A DNA stretch of 60,047 bases from JBMFVE01 sp049966155. Its GTDB lineage: Bacteria > Bacteroidota > Ignavibacteria > Kryptoniales > JAKASW01. Each line of letters opens with the position of its first letter. Positions within the stretch are counted from its first letter, which is position 1. The notes under the pieces are model-generated. The model made no database searches. It worked only from the letters and a program-made list of their open reading frames with translations, and had not been told where the DNA came from. Location: contig JBMFVE010000012.1 of NCBI GenBank assembly GCA_049966155.1, forward strand, positions 1 through 60,047. Reading direction: 5' to 3'. The position numbers and the translations under genes were made by a program. Positions 35,311 to 43,594 of the stretch are shown one piece after another.

Positions 35311-35667
35311 TTGCGGTTTAATTTTACTGGTTATATGAAAATATACGAACCTTCGGGCGCATTTACTATAACAATTATACCCCAGAATGGCTCTATTCCC
35401 ATGCAAAAAGTTTGTTTAGCAGGAGTTGCACGGATTACAAAAATTCTCCTGCACGCTCTTCCTTACCGCCAATTGGTTTGACTCACTGCTGTACCACGGC
35501 GCATAAAGTTTACCCTGGACCGAGAAATATGCTCGCACTGTAAGAAAGCATACCTACCCCTAAGATTTCCTGTAGAAACCAACCACTATTAGAACGCATC
35601 GGGGACAACTGCCTTGTAAAAGTTCATTTTCAAAACTAAATTTTTAAAACAAATAAGAGAATGGGTT
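35311..35667. other. Divergent intergenic region folP / gcvPB
   Basis: These 357 bases hold the 5' ends of two divergent units. I see the inverted repeat at 35419-35452 and no recognisable glycine riboswitch core. A clear promoter for either side could not be picked. Confidence 0.4.
35419..35452 (-). promoter_or_regulatory. Inverted repeat upstream of folP
   Basis: GCAGGAG and CTCCTGC form a perfect 7-bp stem enclosing 20 bases, about 110 bases upstream of the chosen folP start. It could be a protein-binding site or leader hairpin. There is no T-run, so it is not a terminator. Its function is unknown. Confidence 0.35.
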
Positions 35668-37104
35668 ATGCCTGAAAAATTGATTTTTGAAATCTCCCAC
35701 AAGGGACGTAAAGGTTATTCACTCCCCAAAAATGACATACCGTCAGATAATTTAATACCCGACCAGTTCCTCAGGAAAACTCCTGCTGAACTCCCTGAAG
35801 TAAGCGAAAATGAAGTGGTCAGGCACTTTGTGAGACTCTCCACAATGAACTACCATATAGATAAAGGCTTTTATCCACTTGGCTCCTGCACCATGAAATA
35901 CAATCCAAAAGTCAATGAACGCACGGCAGGATTGCCAGGATTTGCGGATTTGCATCCCCTGGAGCCAGCATCTGCGGTACAGGGCGCCCTTGAGTTAATG
36001 TACAACCTCGGAGAGTTGTTAAAAGAAATAACAGGGATGGACGGGATTACCCTGCAACCAGCTGCGGGAGCTCATGGAGAACTGACGGGAATAATGTTAA
36101 TTCGAAAGTACCATGAAATGCAGGGGAGACCGAGGACAAAAATACTTGTCCCCGATTCTGCGCACGGAACCAACCCTGCAAGTGTTACAATCAGCGGATA
36201 CAGCGCTGTAAGCATAAAATCGAATGAATACGGCACGGTGGATCTCGACGACCTCCAGAAAAAACTGGATGACGATGTAGCGGGAATGATGTTGACAAAT
36301 CCAAACACACTTGGAATCTTCGAGCGCGATATAGTAAAGATCAGCAAAATGATACATGACATTGGGGGATTAATGTACATGGATGGTGCCAATTTAAATG
36401 CAATCCTGGGAATTGTACGTCCAGGAGACATGGGATTCGATATTGTTCATATAAACCTTCACAAGACATTCTCTACGCCACACGGCGGGGGCGGGCCCGG
36501 TTCAGGACCGGTTGCAGTAATCAATAAACTGAAAAACTATCTCCCCGTACCAACAGTTGAAAAAGACGGAAATAAGTTTTTATTAAACTTTGCAAATCCA
36601 AACAGTATTGGAAAGGTTCATTCATTTTTTGGCAACTTTGGAATGATGGTTAGAGCATATACTTACATTATGATGCATGGACCTGACGGGCTCCGCAACA
36701 ACAGTGTTAATGCCGTGATAAATGCCAACTATTTGCTGAGCAAACTAAAAGATAATTTTGAAGTGCCTTACAAAGCTACCCCCATGCACGAATTTGTGCT
36801 TTCTGGCAACAGGCAAAAGAACAGAGGGGTTAAGACTCTTGACATTGCAAAACGACTTCTCGACTACGGTTTTCATGCGCCAACAATATATTTCCCCTTA
36901 ATTGTGCATGAGGCCCTGATGATTGAACCAACGGAAACCGAAGCAAAGGAAACACTTGATGCCTTTGCAGAAGCCCTGATAAAAATTGACGAAGAGACAA
37001 TTTCGAATCCTGAAAAAGTCAAATCCGCACCGACAACGACTCCGGTTAAAAGGCTGGACGATGCCTATGCAGCTCGCAATGTAAATGTTTGTTTTAAAGA
37101 ATGA
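35668..37104 (+). CDS. gcvPB: Glycine dehydrogenase (decarboxylating) subunit 2
   Basis: A 478-residue PLP-binding half of split P-protein in the glycine cleavage system. The PLP lysine is in HINLHKTFSTPHGGGGPGSG. Other signature parts are YPLGSCTMKYNPK, LQPAAGAHGELTG, PDSAHGTNPAS and MYMDGANLNAI. Split P-proteins have a separate alpha subunit (gcvPA), which is not in this window. The stop overlaps the CoA-binding protein start by four bases (ATGA). Confidence 0.96.
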   Translation: MPEKLIFEISHKGRKGYSLPKNDIPSDNLIPDQFLRKTPAELPEVSENEVVRHFVRLSTMNYHIDKGFYPLGSCTMKYNPKVNERTAGLPGFADLHPLEPASAVQGALELMYNLGELLKEITGMDGITLQPAAGAHGELTGIMLIRKYHEMQGRPRTKILVPDSAHGTNPASVTISGYSAVSIKSNEYGTVDLDDLQKKLDDDVAGMMLTNPNTLGIFERDIVKISKMIHDIGGLMYMDGANLNAILGIVRPGDMGFDIVHINLHKTFSTPHGGGGPGSGPVAVINKLKNYLPVPTVEKDGNKFLLNFANPNSIGKVHSFFGNFGMMVRAYTYIMMHGPDGLRNNSVNAVINANYLLSKLKDNFEVPYKATPMHEFVLSGNRQKNRGVKTLDIAKRLLDYGFHAPTIYFPLIVHEALMIEPTETEAKETLDAFAEALIKIDEETISNPEKVKSAPTTTPVKRLDDAYAARNVNVCFKE

Positions 37105-37520
37105 CTGCTTTTCAGAATCCAGACGACAGGACAATAAAGCAAATTCTTAAGGAGGCTAAAACAATTGCGGTTGTTGGAGCATCGTCAAATCCAGCGCGTG
37201 ACAGTTACAGGATTATGAGTTACCTGATGAAAAACGGATACAATGTTATTCCCGTCAACCCAAATTATGAGGAAGTATTAGGGCAAAAATGTTTCCCGAC
37301 GGTTGAATCCATTGGAAAGCCTGTAGATATTGTCGACGTTTTTCGACGGAGTGAAGCTGTAAACGAAACTGCACAGGATGCGATTCGTGCAGGCGCAAAA
37401 GTTCTCTGGCTCCAGCTCTGGGTGATAAACAACGACGCTGCCCACTTTGCTTTAAAGAGTGGACTTAAGGTTATAATGGATAGATGCATCATGGTTGAGC
37501 ACCAAAGGCTCTTCCACTAA
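37101..37520 (+). CDS. CoA-binding (YccU-like) protein
   Basis: A 139-residue Rossmann-fold protein of the CoA_binding_2 family. It contains TIAVVGASSNPARDSYRIMSY, GYNVIPVNPN, VDIVDVFRRSE, LWLQLWVINNDAA and a late VIMDRCIMVEH. It binds CoA in crystal structures of relatives; its cellular role is not known. It is translationally coupled to gcvPB and its last four bases overlap the convergent gene's end. Confidence 0.9.
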   Translation: MTAFQNPDDRTIKQILKEAKTIAVVGASSNPARDSYRIMSYLMKNGYNVIPVNPNYEEVLGQKCFPTVESIGKPVDIVDVFRRSEAVNETAQDAIRAGAKVLWLQLWVINNDAAHFALKSGLKVIMDRCIMVEHQRLFH

Positions 37521-38782
37521 GTTTTCTGAGGCTTCCTTTCAGCTGCAGGAAAAAGCACATTATTTAAAATAAGTCTATATCCGGGCGAGTTTTTATGCAA
37601 CGACAAATCAGTCGGCGGATCACCCACCGCATGTTCATAAGCCTCGGGATCATGTCCACCAAGGAATGTCCATGTCCCTTTACCATAATCCCCATGTATA
37701 TACTTCACTTCATCAGTACCTTCCTTCTGAGCAAGAATGATCACTTCTGGCTTTATCAGACTTTTCTTAAATGACGTTGTCTGTCCCATGAAATTGTGAA
37801 TTACATTAACATGGTCTTGTGTCAACATGGTTGGAACAGGATCGTATTTGGCAGAAAATTGAAACAACGTAAAGTAGTCTGTAGATGGATCCCTGAACTG
37901 AATTTGGTCGCTGGGGGGATCATCAATGTCAGAAAACTCGTAGCGGTATGGGTTCATTTCAAGTTTAAAGTTTTGAAACGCCAGGCATTTTGAATAATCC
38001 AGTTTTTCCTGAGCGTCCGGATCAGGTGGATCACCGTCATACATCACATCACAAATGTCAGTGTTTTCAGAAGCAAGTGCAATATCGAAAGTATCTGTTG
38101 CCGAACACATTGCAAACACAAATCCACCATTTGCTATATACTTCTTAATTGCCCTTGCTACCGCCTTTTTTTCATCAGAAACCTTTCGGAATCCTAACCG
38201 ATGTGCTTCCTTTTCATATGTAGATTGCTCCTCGATATACCATGGAGCATTATGAAAAGAAGCATAGAATTTTCCATACTGACCTGTGAAATCTTCATGG
38301 TGAAGATGCAGCCAATCATATTTGTAAATTTTCCCGTCAAGCACATCCTCATCCCAGACCTGATCATACGGAATTTCTGCATAATTTAATGCTAAGGTAA
38401 CAGCATCATCCCATGGCCTGTAATTTGGTGGAATGTAAACTGCTATCTTAGGTGCTTTCTCAAGCCTGACAACATCCATATTGTTATTCTCATCCTGAAC
38501 GGTGGCATAAATTTGTGAAGCTTCCGATGCAGTAAGTACGTCAAACGCAACTCCTCTAATCCTGCAAAGGTTAGCAAGGTCGTCTGTGTAATTCATCATA
38601 AAAGAACCACCGCGATAGTTGAGAAGCCAGTCAACTTCCTCATGATGAGCCAGTGCAAAATAAGCAATTCCGTAAGCTTTTAAATGATCAGTTTGTTTTA
38701 AATCCATGTATATTAAAATTTTCTGCTGGCCAGATGCTACAGATGCGGCCAGTAAAATCCACAAAAACAAAGCATTCTTCAT
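37517..38782 (-). CDS. Secreted Bacteroidetes-type 'asparagine synthetase B' homologue (function unknown)
   Basis: A 421-residue protein with a cleavable signal (ALFLWILLAASVASG) and strongly conserved blocks such as TDHLKAYGIAYFAL, WLLNYRGGSFM, WLHLHHEDFTGQYGKFY, FVFAMCSATDTFDIALA, GTWTFLGGHDPEAYEH and SPGYRLILNNVLFPAA. The same family is widespread in Bacteroidetes, where databases often call it asparagine synthetase B. It has neither a Class II amidotransferase nor an ATP-pyrophosphatase domain, so that name is not supported here. The GGHDPE and H(L)HH clusters suggest a glutamine-amidotransferase-like or metal-binding fold outside the cytoplasm, which is speculation. It overlaps the TPR gene upstream by four bases. 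Confidence 0.82.
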   Translation of the reverse strand: MKNALFLWILLAASVASGQQKILIYMDLKQTDHLKAYGIAYFALAHHEEVDWLLNYRGGSFMMNYTDDLANLCRIRGVAFDVLTASEASQIYATVQDENNNMDVVRLEKAPKIAVYIPPNYRPWDDAVTLALNYAEIPYDQVWDEDVLDGKIYKYDWLHLHHEDFTGQYGKFYASFHNAPWYIEEQSTYEKEAHRLGFRKVSDEKKAVARAIKKYIANGGFVFAMCSATDTFDIALASENTDICDVMYDGDPPDPDAQEKLDYSKCLAFQNFKLEMNPYRYEFSDIDDPPSDQIQFRDPSTDYFTLFQFSAKYDPVPTMLTQDHVNVIHNFMGQTTSFKKSLIKPEVIILAQKEGTDEVKYIHGDYGKGTWTFLGGHDPEAYEHAVGDPPTDLSLHKNSPGYRLILNNVLFPAAERKPQKT

Positions 38783-40632
38783 CCTGTCACCTCTTTCTTC
38801 TGACTCATCAATCCAATTATTTTTTTCCTCACTTTATCCTGATAAATAGAATCAGGAAAACGCCTTAGAAAATCTTCAAACACCTCAATGGCCTTCTTCG
38901 AATCCTTTAGCCTGTCCTGATAAATTAAACCTAATCTGAACTGTGCAATGTCAGCAAAAACTCCTGTACTGTCGCCGGCTATTTCCCCATACACCCTTAT
39001 AGAATTAGTCAGGTCTCCAACCTGACAGTATGCTTCCGCAAGTTTCAATCTTACATTGTCCGCAAGAAGAGCATGGGGAAATTTCTTAACTATATCATTT
39101 AAAATTAAAATACCCTCCGGTACACGTCCCGACTGAATCATACCGGATGCAAGTGCATATTGTACAAGGGCATCTCGTGCAGATGAATTGCTTCTCATAA
39201 TGCCAAGGTAATACAACGCTTCATTGGCAACATCTGACATTGGATTCGAAGAAATCTCTGAGAACATCTTTGCCGCACTGTCAACACGACCCATATAAAA
39301 AAGAGCCAAACCAATGTCTAATTTCACCCTGTCAAAGAAAGGCTCCCCGGACACAGTTGTACTTCCAAGCAAATCCTCGCCAGCTGAAACAACTGAATCG
39401 TAAGAACCTTCCCTGAGACCTATTTGTAATTTTAAAATATCCTGCTCACTTTTAAAGCGGGCTTCCTGGCTTTTAGAAAGTTCATTTAAAAGACTCTTCG
39501 CACCTTTAATATCATCAAAATAATTCATTCTTATTTTCACTGCGTTCAGTACAGCAGTACCCGCATAATCTGTTCCTGGATATTTCTTAGCCAGATCAAC
39601 ATATACCGCCTCTGCCTCCGCAAGTAATGATAAAGAATCAGCCTTTTTGCATGGATCATCTTCATTCTTGTTCAGAGACTCAGCAATTTTAAATATTGAA
39701 TTTGCATAGCCTATTAAGGCTGCCGGAACGACAGACTCCCGGTCTGTCAAGGAAGCCACCTCCTTATACGCATTTGCCGAGACATCATACGCCTCGTCGT
39801 TGTAAGCTTGATTTGCAAAATTCATAAGTTCCATTCCGCTGGCATGACTCTTTAAATCGAGCCATTTGTAAACCTTGTAAGCCGACGAATAATCCCTTGT
39901 TTCCATATACACAAATGCAAGAAGCCGCCTGATATCTACATTGTCAGGAGAATCCTTAACTCTCCTTTCCAGTTCATCGGCAAATTGCGACATTGCTTCC
40001 TTGCTTGAACTGTACATTCCGATTTGTGACTCAATATAAGCCAGTGCGGAGGAATGATCCTGCGATTCCAACATCTTTAAGAGTTCACCAAGGGCGTCCC
40101 TGTAATCAGTTGTCAATACATAGAGACGTGCAATTTCCGGGGCAAATGCAACAGGCGTGTGCGTCACCGATTCGCCCTCTTTCAATACTTCAATAGCTTT
40201 ATCAAAAAGCCTTGATTCCACCATAAAATTTGCAACTGTACGGTACACCTCTGGATTCCCTTTATTAAGTGAAATAGCCATTCGCCAGACGGTCATAGCT
40301 GAATCTGTTTTCCCCGCTTTATAAAGAGCATCACCCAGTTCTCCATAAAGCACCACATTATCCGGTTCAACAGCAATCCTGCTTTTAATCAGCTCGACAG
40401 CTTCATCATACCGTTTTAGCTGCATGTAACATCGGCGTAGTCCATCAAAATAGACAACGTTCCCTGGTGAAATATGGTACAGCTCCTGGTAAAAATCTAT
40501 CGCACGAGCATACTCGCCAGCGCCCTCCAGTGCCTGAGCAATCCTGAACTTGTTCAGTTCATCAAGGGTCTGGGAGTGCACAAACCCCACGGGTAACAGG
40601 CACAGGACAAAAAAAAGATATCGAGTTTTCAC
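38779..40632 (-). CDS. Exported tetratricopeptide-repeat protein
   Basis: A 617-residue protein with a signal peptide (YLFFVLCLLPVGFVHS) and at least eight TPR-like helix pairs. Examples are YARAIDFYQELYHISPGNVVY, YDEAVELIKSRIAVEPDNVV and, at the C-terminus, SKKAIEVFEDFLRRFPDSIYQDK, which resembles the repeats of BamD/YbgF-type periplasmic scaffolds. It is probably a periplasmic scaffold for protein complexes. It ends overlapping the start of the AsnB-like gene (ATGA), so the two are translated together and may act in the same place. Confidence 0.85.
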   Translation of the reverse strand: MKTRYLFFVLCLLPVGFVHSQTLDELNKFRIAQALEGAGEYARAIDFYQELYHISPGNVVYFDGLRRCYMQLKRYDEAVELIKSRIAVEPDNVVLYGELGDALYKAGKTDSAMTVWRMAISLNKGNPEVYRTVANFMVESRLFDKAIEVLKEGESVTHTPVAFAPEIARLYVLTTDYRDALGELLKMLESQDHSSALAYIESQIGMYSSSKEAMSQFADELERRVKDSPDNVDIRRLLAFVYMETRDYSSAYKVYKWLDLKSHASGMELMNFANQAYNDEAYDVSANAYKEVASLTDRESVVPAALIGYANSIFKIAESLNKNEDDPCKKADSLSLLAEAEAVYVDLAKKYPGTDYAGTAVLNAVKIRMNYFDDIKGAKSLLNELSKSQEARFKSEQDILKLQIGLREGSYDSVVSAGEDLLGSTTVSGEPFFDRVKLDIGLALFYMGRVDSAAKMFSEISSNPMSDVANEALYYLGIMRSNSSARDALVQYALASGMIQSGRVPEGILILNDIVKKFPHALLADNVRLKLAEAYCQVGDLTNSIRVYGEIAGDSTGVFADIAQFRLGLIYQDRLKDSKKAIEVFEDFLRRFPDSIYQDKVRKKIIGLMSQKKEVTG

Positions 40633-40728
40633 CGGGGAAATTTAATGGCCCACATGCATATTAACAACGGACAACGCTGTCCTGCTTTCATCATGCAACT
40701 TAATCAATCAGCACCTGCTGAAGGGCCT

Positions 40729-42405
40729 TTATTTCAAATCGTCCTCAAAAAATTCAAATTCCCCCTTGATTTCCTTATTTGTCTCCTGCGATCTGAGCTG
40801 TATTCTTCTTATTTTGCCTGAAATTGTCTTCGGCAGGTCCTGAACAAATTCAATTCTCCTTACGCGCTTAAATGCTGCAACTCGACTTTTCACAAAAGAA
40901 AATATTTCCCTCGCAGTATCCTGAGTTGGCTGAAATCCAGGAGCAAGTATAACGTAAGCTTTTGGAACATAGCCGCGTATCGGATCCGGTGAGGGAACAA
41001 CCGCAGCCTCGGCAACAGCGGGAGATTCAATTAAAACGCTCTCAATTTCAAAAGGACTGATTCGATAATCTGAACTCTTGAACACGTCATCAGCTCTCCC
41101 CACAAACCAGAAATACCCTTCCTGGTCGCGGGTGGCAACATCCCCTGTGCGGTAATATCCACCAGACATAACGGTCTTCGTCCTTGCAACGTCATCGGCG
41201 TAATTAATCATAAGCCCCATTGGACGGGGATCCAGCTTTATAACCACTTCCCCTTCATCGGATTCAACCCCATCAGCATCAAGTAACTCAATCCTGTACC
41301 CTGGCGCTGGCCGTCCCATTGAACCAAATTTAACAAGACTGCCTGGCATGTTACCGACCTGCAATGTCGTCTCAGTCTGTCCATAACCATCTCTAATCGT
41401 AATTCCCCAATCACTTCTCACCTTGCTTATGACTTCAGGATTTAGTGGCTCACCTGCACTTACCAGTTCACGAAGCGATTCGGGTCTCGGTTTTATTTCA
41501 TCCAGAATTAACATTCTCCAGACTGTTGGAGGTGCGCATAATGTATTGATATTATACTTTCTAAGAACATCCAGAAGAGACCTGGCTACAAACCTGGAGT
41601 ATCGGTAGACAAATATGCCGGCACCTGCATTCCAGGGTGCGAAAAATGAACTCCAGGCATGCTTTGCCCACCCAGGTGAACTGATGTTCAGATGCAAATC
41701 ACCTTCACGAACTCCAATCCAGTACATCGTTGAGAGGTGGCCAACCGGATACGACCCATTTGTATGCAAAACCATCTTCGGCTGAGCTGTCGTCCCTGAT
41801 GTAAAATAAAGAAAGAGCGAATCGGTAATTTTTGTCTGAACTTCAGGTTTAAAAGCTGCAAGCGAACTATAAGCGTCTTCATAGGAAATCCAGCCGTTAT
41901 GCTTTCCGCCAACCACAATCTTAATGAAATCTCCCTCAACATTCTCAAATTTCTCTATATTTTCGGGAGTGGAAACAACAAGTTTAACCCGTCCACGGCG
42001 AACCCGATCCTGTATATCGTTCTTTGTCAACAATAACGATGATGGAATCAGAACAGCTCCGTTTTTTATCGCAGCAAGCATAACTTCCCAGAGCTCAGGT
42101 TGATTATCCAGCATCAGGAGTATTCTACTTCCCCTGTTGATTCCGAGCCGTTTCAGGAAGTTTGCAACCCGGCTCGATCGTTCAGACAATTCTGCAAATG
42201 AGTACTTCCACTCATTCCCCGCCTCATCAACAATCCACAATGCAGTACGGTTATTTCCATCCGAGTACCTATCGAAATAGTCCGTTGCCCAGTTAAAATC
42301 TTCAATTTCCGGCCACCTGAATCCGTAATAAGCGGACTCATAATCTTCCCGTCGCGTTTGAAGGAAATCGCGAGCTTTCAGAAACTTTTCAAGTTCAGAC
42401 ATCAC
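40729..42405 (-). CDS. Acyl-CoA synthetase (AMP-forming, medium-chain/ACSM type)
   Basis: A 558-residue adenylate-forming enzyme activating a carboxylic acid to its CoA thioester. The ATP P-loop is LYFTSGTTAQPKMVLH. Further family motifs are RDGYGQTETTLQVGN, YRTGDVATRDQEGYFWFVGRADDV and the C-terminal PKTISGKIRRIQLR with the catalytic Lys. The SLLL and WAKHAWSSFFAPWNAGA segments resemble ACSM medium-chain or benzoate ligases more than acetyl-CoA synthetase. The substrate is unknown. It is followed 96 bases later by the TPR gene on the same strand. Confidence 0.9.
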   Translation of the reverse strand: MMSELEKFLKARDFLQTRREDYESAYYGFRWPEIEDFNWATDYFDRYSDGNNRTALWIVDEAGNEWKYSFAELSERSSRVANFLKRLGINRGSRILLMLDNQPELWEVMLAAIKNGAVLIPSSLLLTKNDIQDRVRRGRVKLVVSTPENIEKFENVEGDFIKIVVGGKHNGWISYEDAYSSLAAFKPEVQTKITDSLFLYFTSGTTAQPKMVLHTNGSYPVGHLSTMYWIGVREGDLHLNISSPGWAKHAWSSFFAPWNAGAGIFVYRYSRFVARSLLDVLRKYNINTLCAPPTVWRMLILDEIKPRPESLRELVSAGEPLNPEVISKVRSDWGITIRDGYGQTETTLQVGNMPGSLVKFGSMGRPAPGYRIELLDADGVESDEGEVVIKLDPRPMGLMINYADDVARTKTVMSGGYYRTGDVATRDQEGYFWFVGRADDVFKSSDYRISPFEIESVLIESPAVAEAAVVPSPDPIRGYVPKAYVILAPGFQPTQDTAREIFSFVKSRVAAFKRVRRIEFVQDLPKTISGKIRRIQLRSQETNKEIKGEFEFFEDDLK

Positions 42406-42464
42406 ACCTCTTCTCCTTTCTTTTGTTTTAAATGAGAACGCGCTCCTGCCAGCTTCGGCTGCAA

Positions 42465-43352
42465 TTATTTCATTCTAAATTTCTGCCAGTACCTGACCAA
42501 ACCAGGGACATTCATCCAGAATGGGATTGCGCTACGATATGCCTCAACTGTCTCATTACTTACACCAGACCTTTGTAGACTCTCCCTTACAAACGAATCA
42601 AATTCGACTATTATTTGATCTTCATTCTTACCTTCTTTTAGTTTGCGGCCAATCCATTCCGTCCATTCCACCAACCTCGTCTCAAGTTCATCAAGGTAAC
42701 TTTGAACATCTTCAGACTTTCCAAAATGCGTAGGATATAACGCAGATGGATTTTTTTGTCTGATCTTCTTTATGGATTCAAGCCAGAGTTCCACATTAAT
42801 GTCTGGCGCAGGGGTTGGTGGAAGTACAGGGCCACCCTTAATCCTGACGCCCCCAACGTCGCCTGTAAAAGCATTTCCTTCGACAAAATATGTGTTGTGA
42901 TGAGAGGCATGTCCCTGAGTATCAAGCACTTCAATAGTGGTATTTCCAACGGTCACCTTTTCCCCGTCAATAACCTGTCTGACCATAGCTTCAGAAACAG
43001 GTCTTACATCACCCCATAATTCCCTCATTCGCTCTTTATATATTCTTTCAGCGGAAGAAAGGAGTTTACCAGGATCTACCAGATGTCTTACGCCATTAGG
43101 ATGAACAAATATTGTTGCACCTGATTCGGCAAAATGCCATGCAGCACCGGCATGATCGAGATGTATATGAGTTACAAAGACCTTTTTTACATCATATATT
43201 GAAAAGCCCAATTTTCTCAGTTCCATCTCCAGATTATGAAAAACCGAATCGGGGCCAGTTTCAATAAGAGCTAACTCAGAATTGGACTCTATCAGATAAG
43301 CTGCAATTGTATCAGATGCATGGAACTTTAAATCAATAACATGAACTTTCAT
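42465..43352 (-). CDS. Metallo-beta-lactamase-fold hydrolase
   Basis: A 295-residue MBL-fold enzyme. The zinc motif THIHLDHAG gives His62, His64, Asp66 and His67; GHASHHNTYF and YPTHFGKS supply the further metal-binding His. No signal peptide is seen. Candidates are a thioesterase or lactonase type of activity, but no subfamily is certain. It lies 59 bases upstream of the acyl-CoA synthetase on the same strand and could act on its product. Confidence 0.9.
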   Translation of the reverse strand: MKVHVIDLKFHASDTIAAYLIESNSELALIETGPDSVFHNLEMELRKLGFSIYDVKKVFVTHIHLDHAGAAWHFAESGATIFVHPNGVRHLVDPGKLLSSAERIYKERMRELWGDVRPVSEAMVRQVIDGEKVTVGNTTIEVLDTQGHASHHNTYFVEGNAFTGDVGGVRIKGGPVLPPTPAPDINVELWLESIKKIRQKNPSALYPTHFGKSEDVQSYLDELETRLVEWTEWIGRKLKEGKNEDQIIVEFDSFVRESLQRSGVSNETVEAYRSAIPFWMNVPGLVRYWQKFRMK

Positions 43353-43530
43353 GATTTTATACCCGTTTTCTGTAATGTTTATCCAAAAGTTGAAATTGAA
43401 TCACTTTTACAACATCCTTTCCTTGCCCTGGATAGAATATAAAATTATGTATACTTGCTGTCAATATCTCGAATAAATTCGACGAAAATATGCAGCTTGC
43501 TTTCACATCCCCTGGAAAAGTAAAATGTGA

Positions 43531-43559
43531 TTGAAAAACCTATCCATATCACTTATATT
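43531..43559 (+). promoter_or_regulatory. Sigma-70-type promoter of lepA-lepB-hemW
   Basis: TTGAAA (43531-43536) and TATATT (43554-43559) are spaced by 17 bases and lie 36 bases before the lepA ATG. The layout is the same as in the MltD-gene promoter, so the two support each other. Confidence 0.55.
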
Positions 43560-43594
43560 TCACCATCATTCGAATGGAATAAGTAATTGAAACA

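Noticed and set aside
35407..35667. Glycine riboswitch ahead of gcvPB
   Set aside because: No recognisable conserved core of the aptamer could be found.
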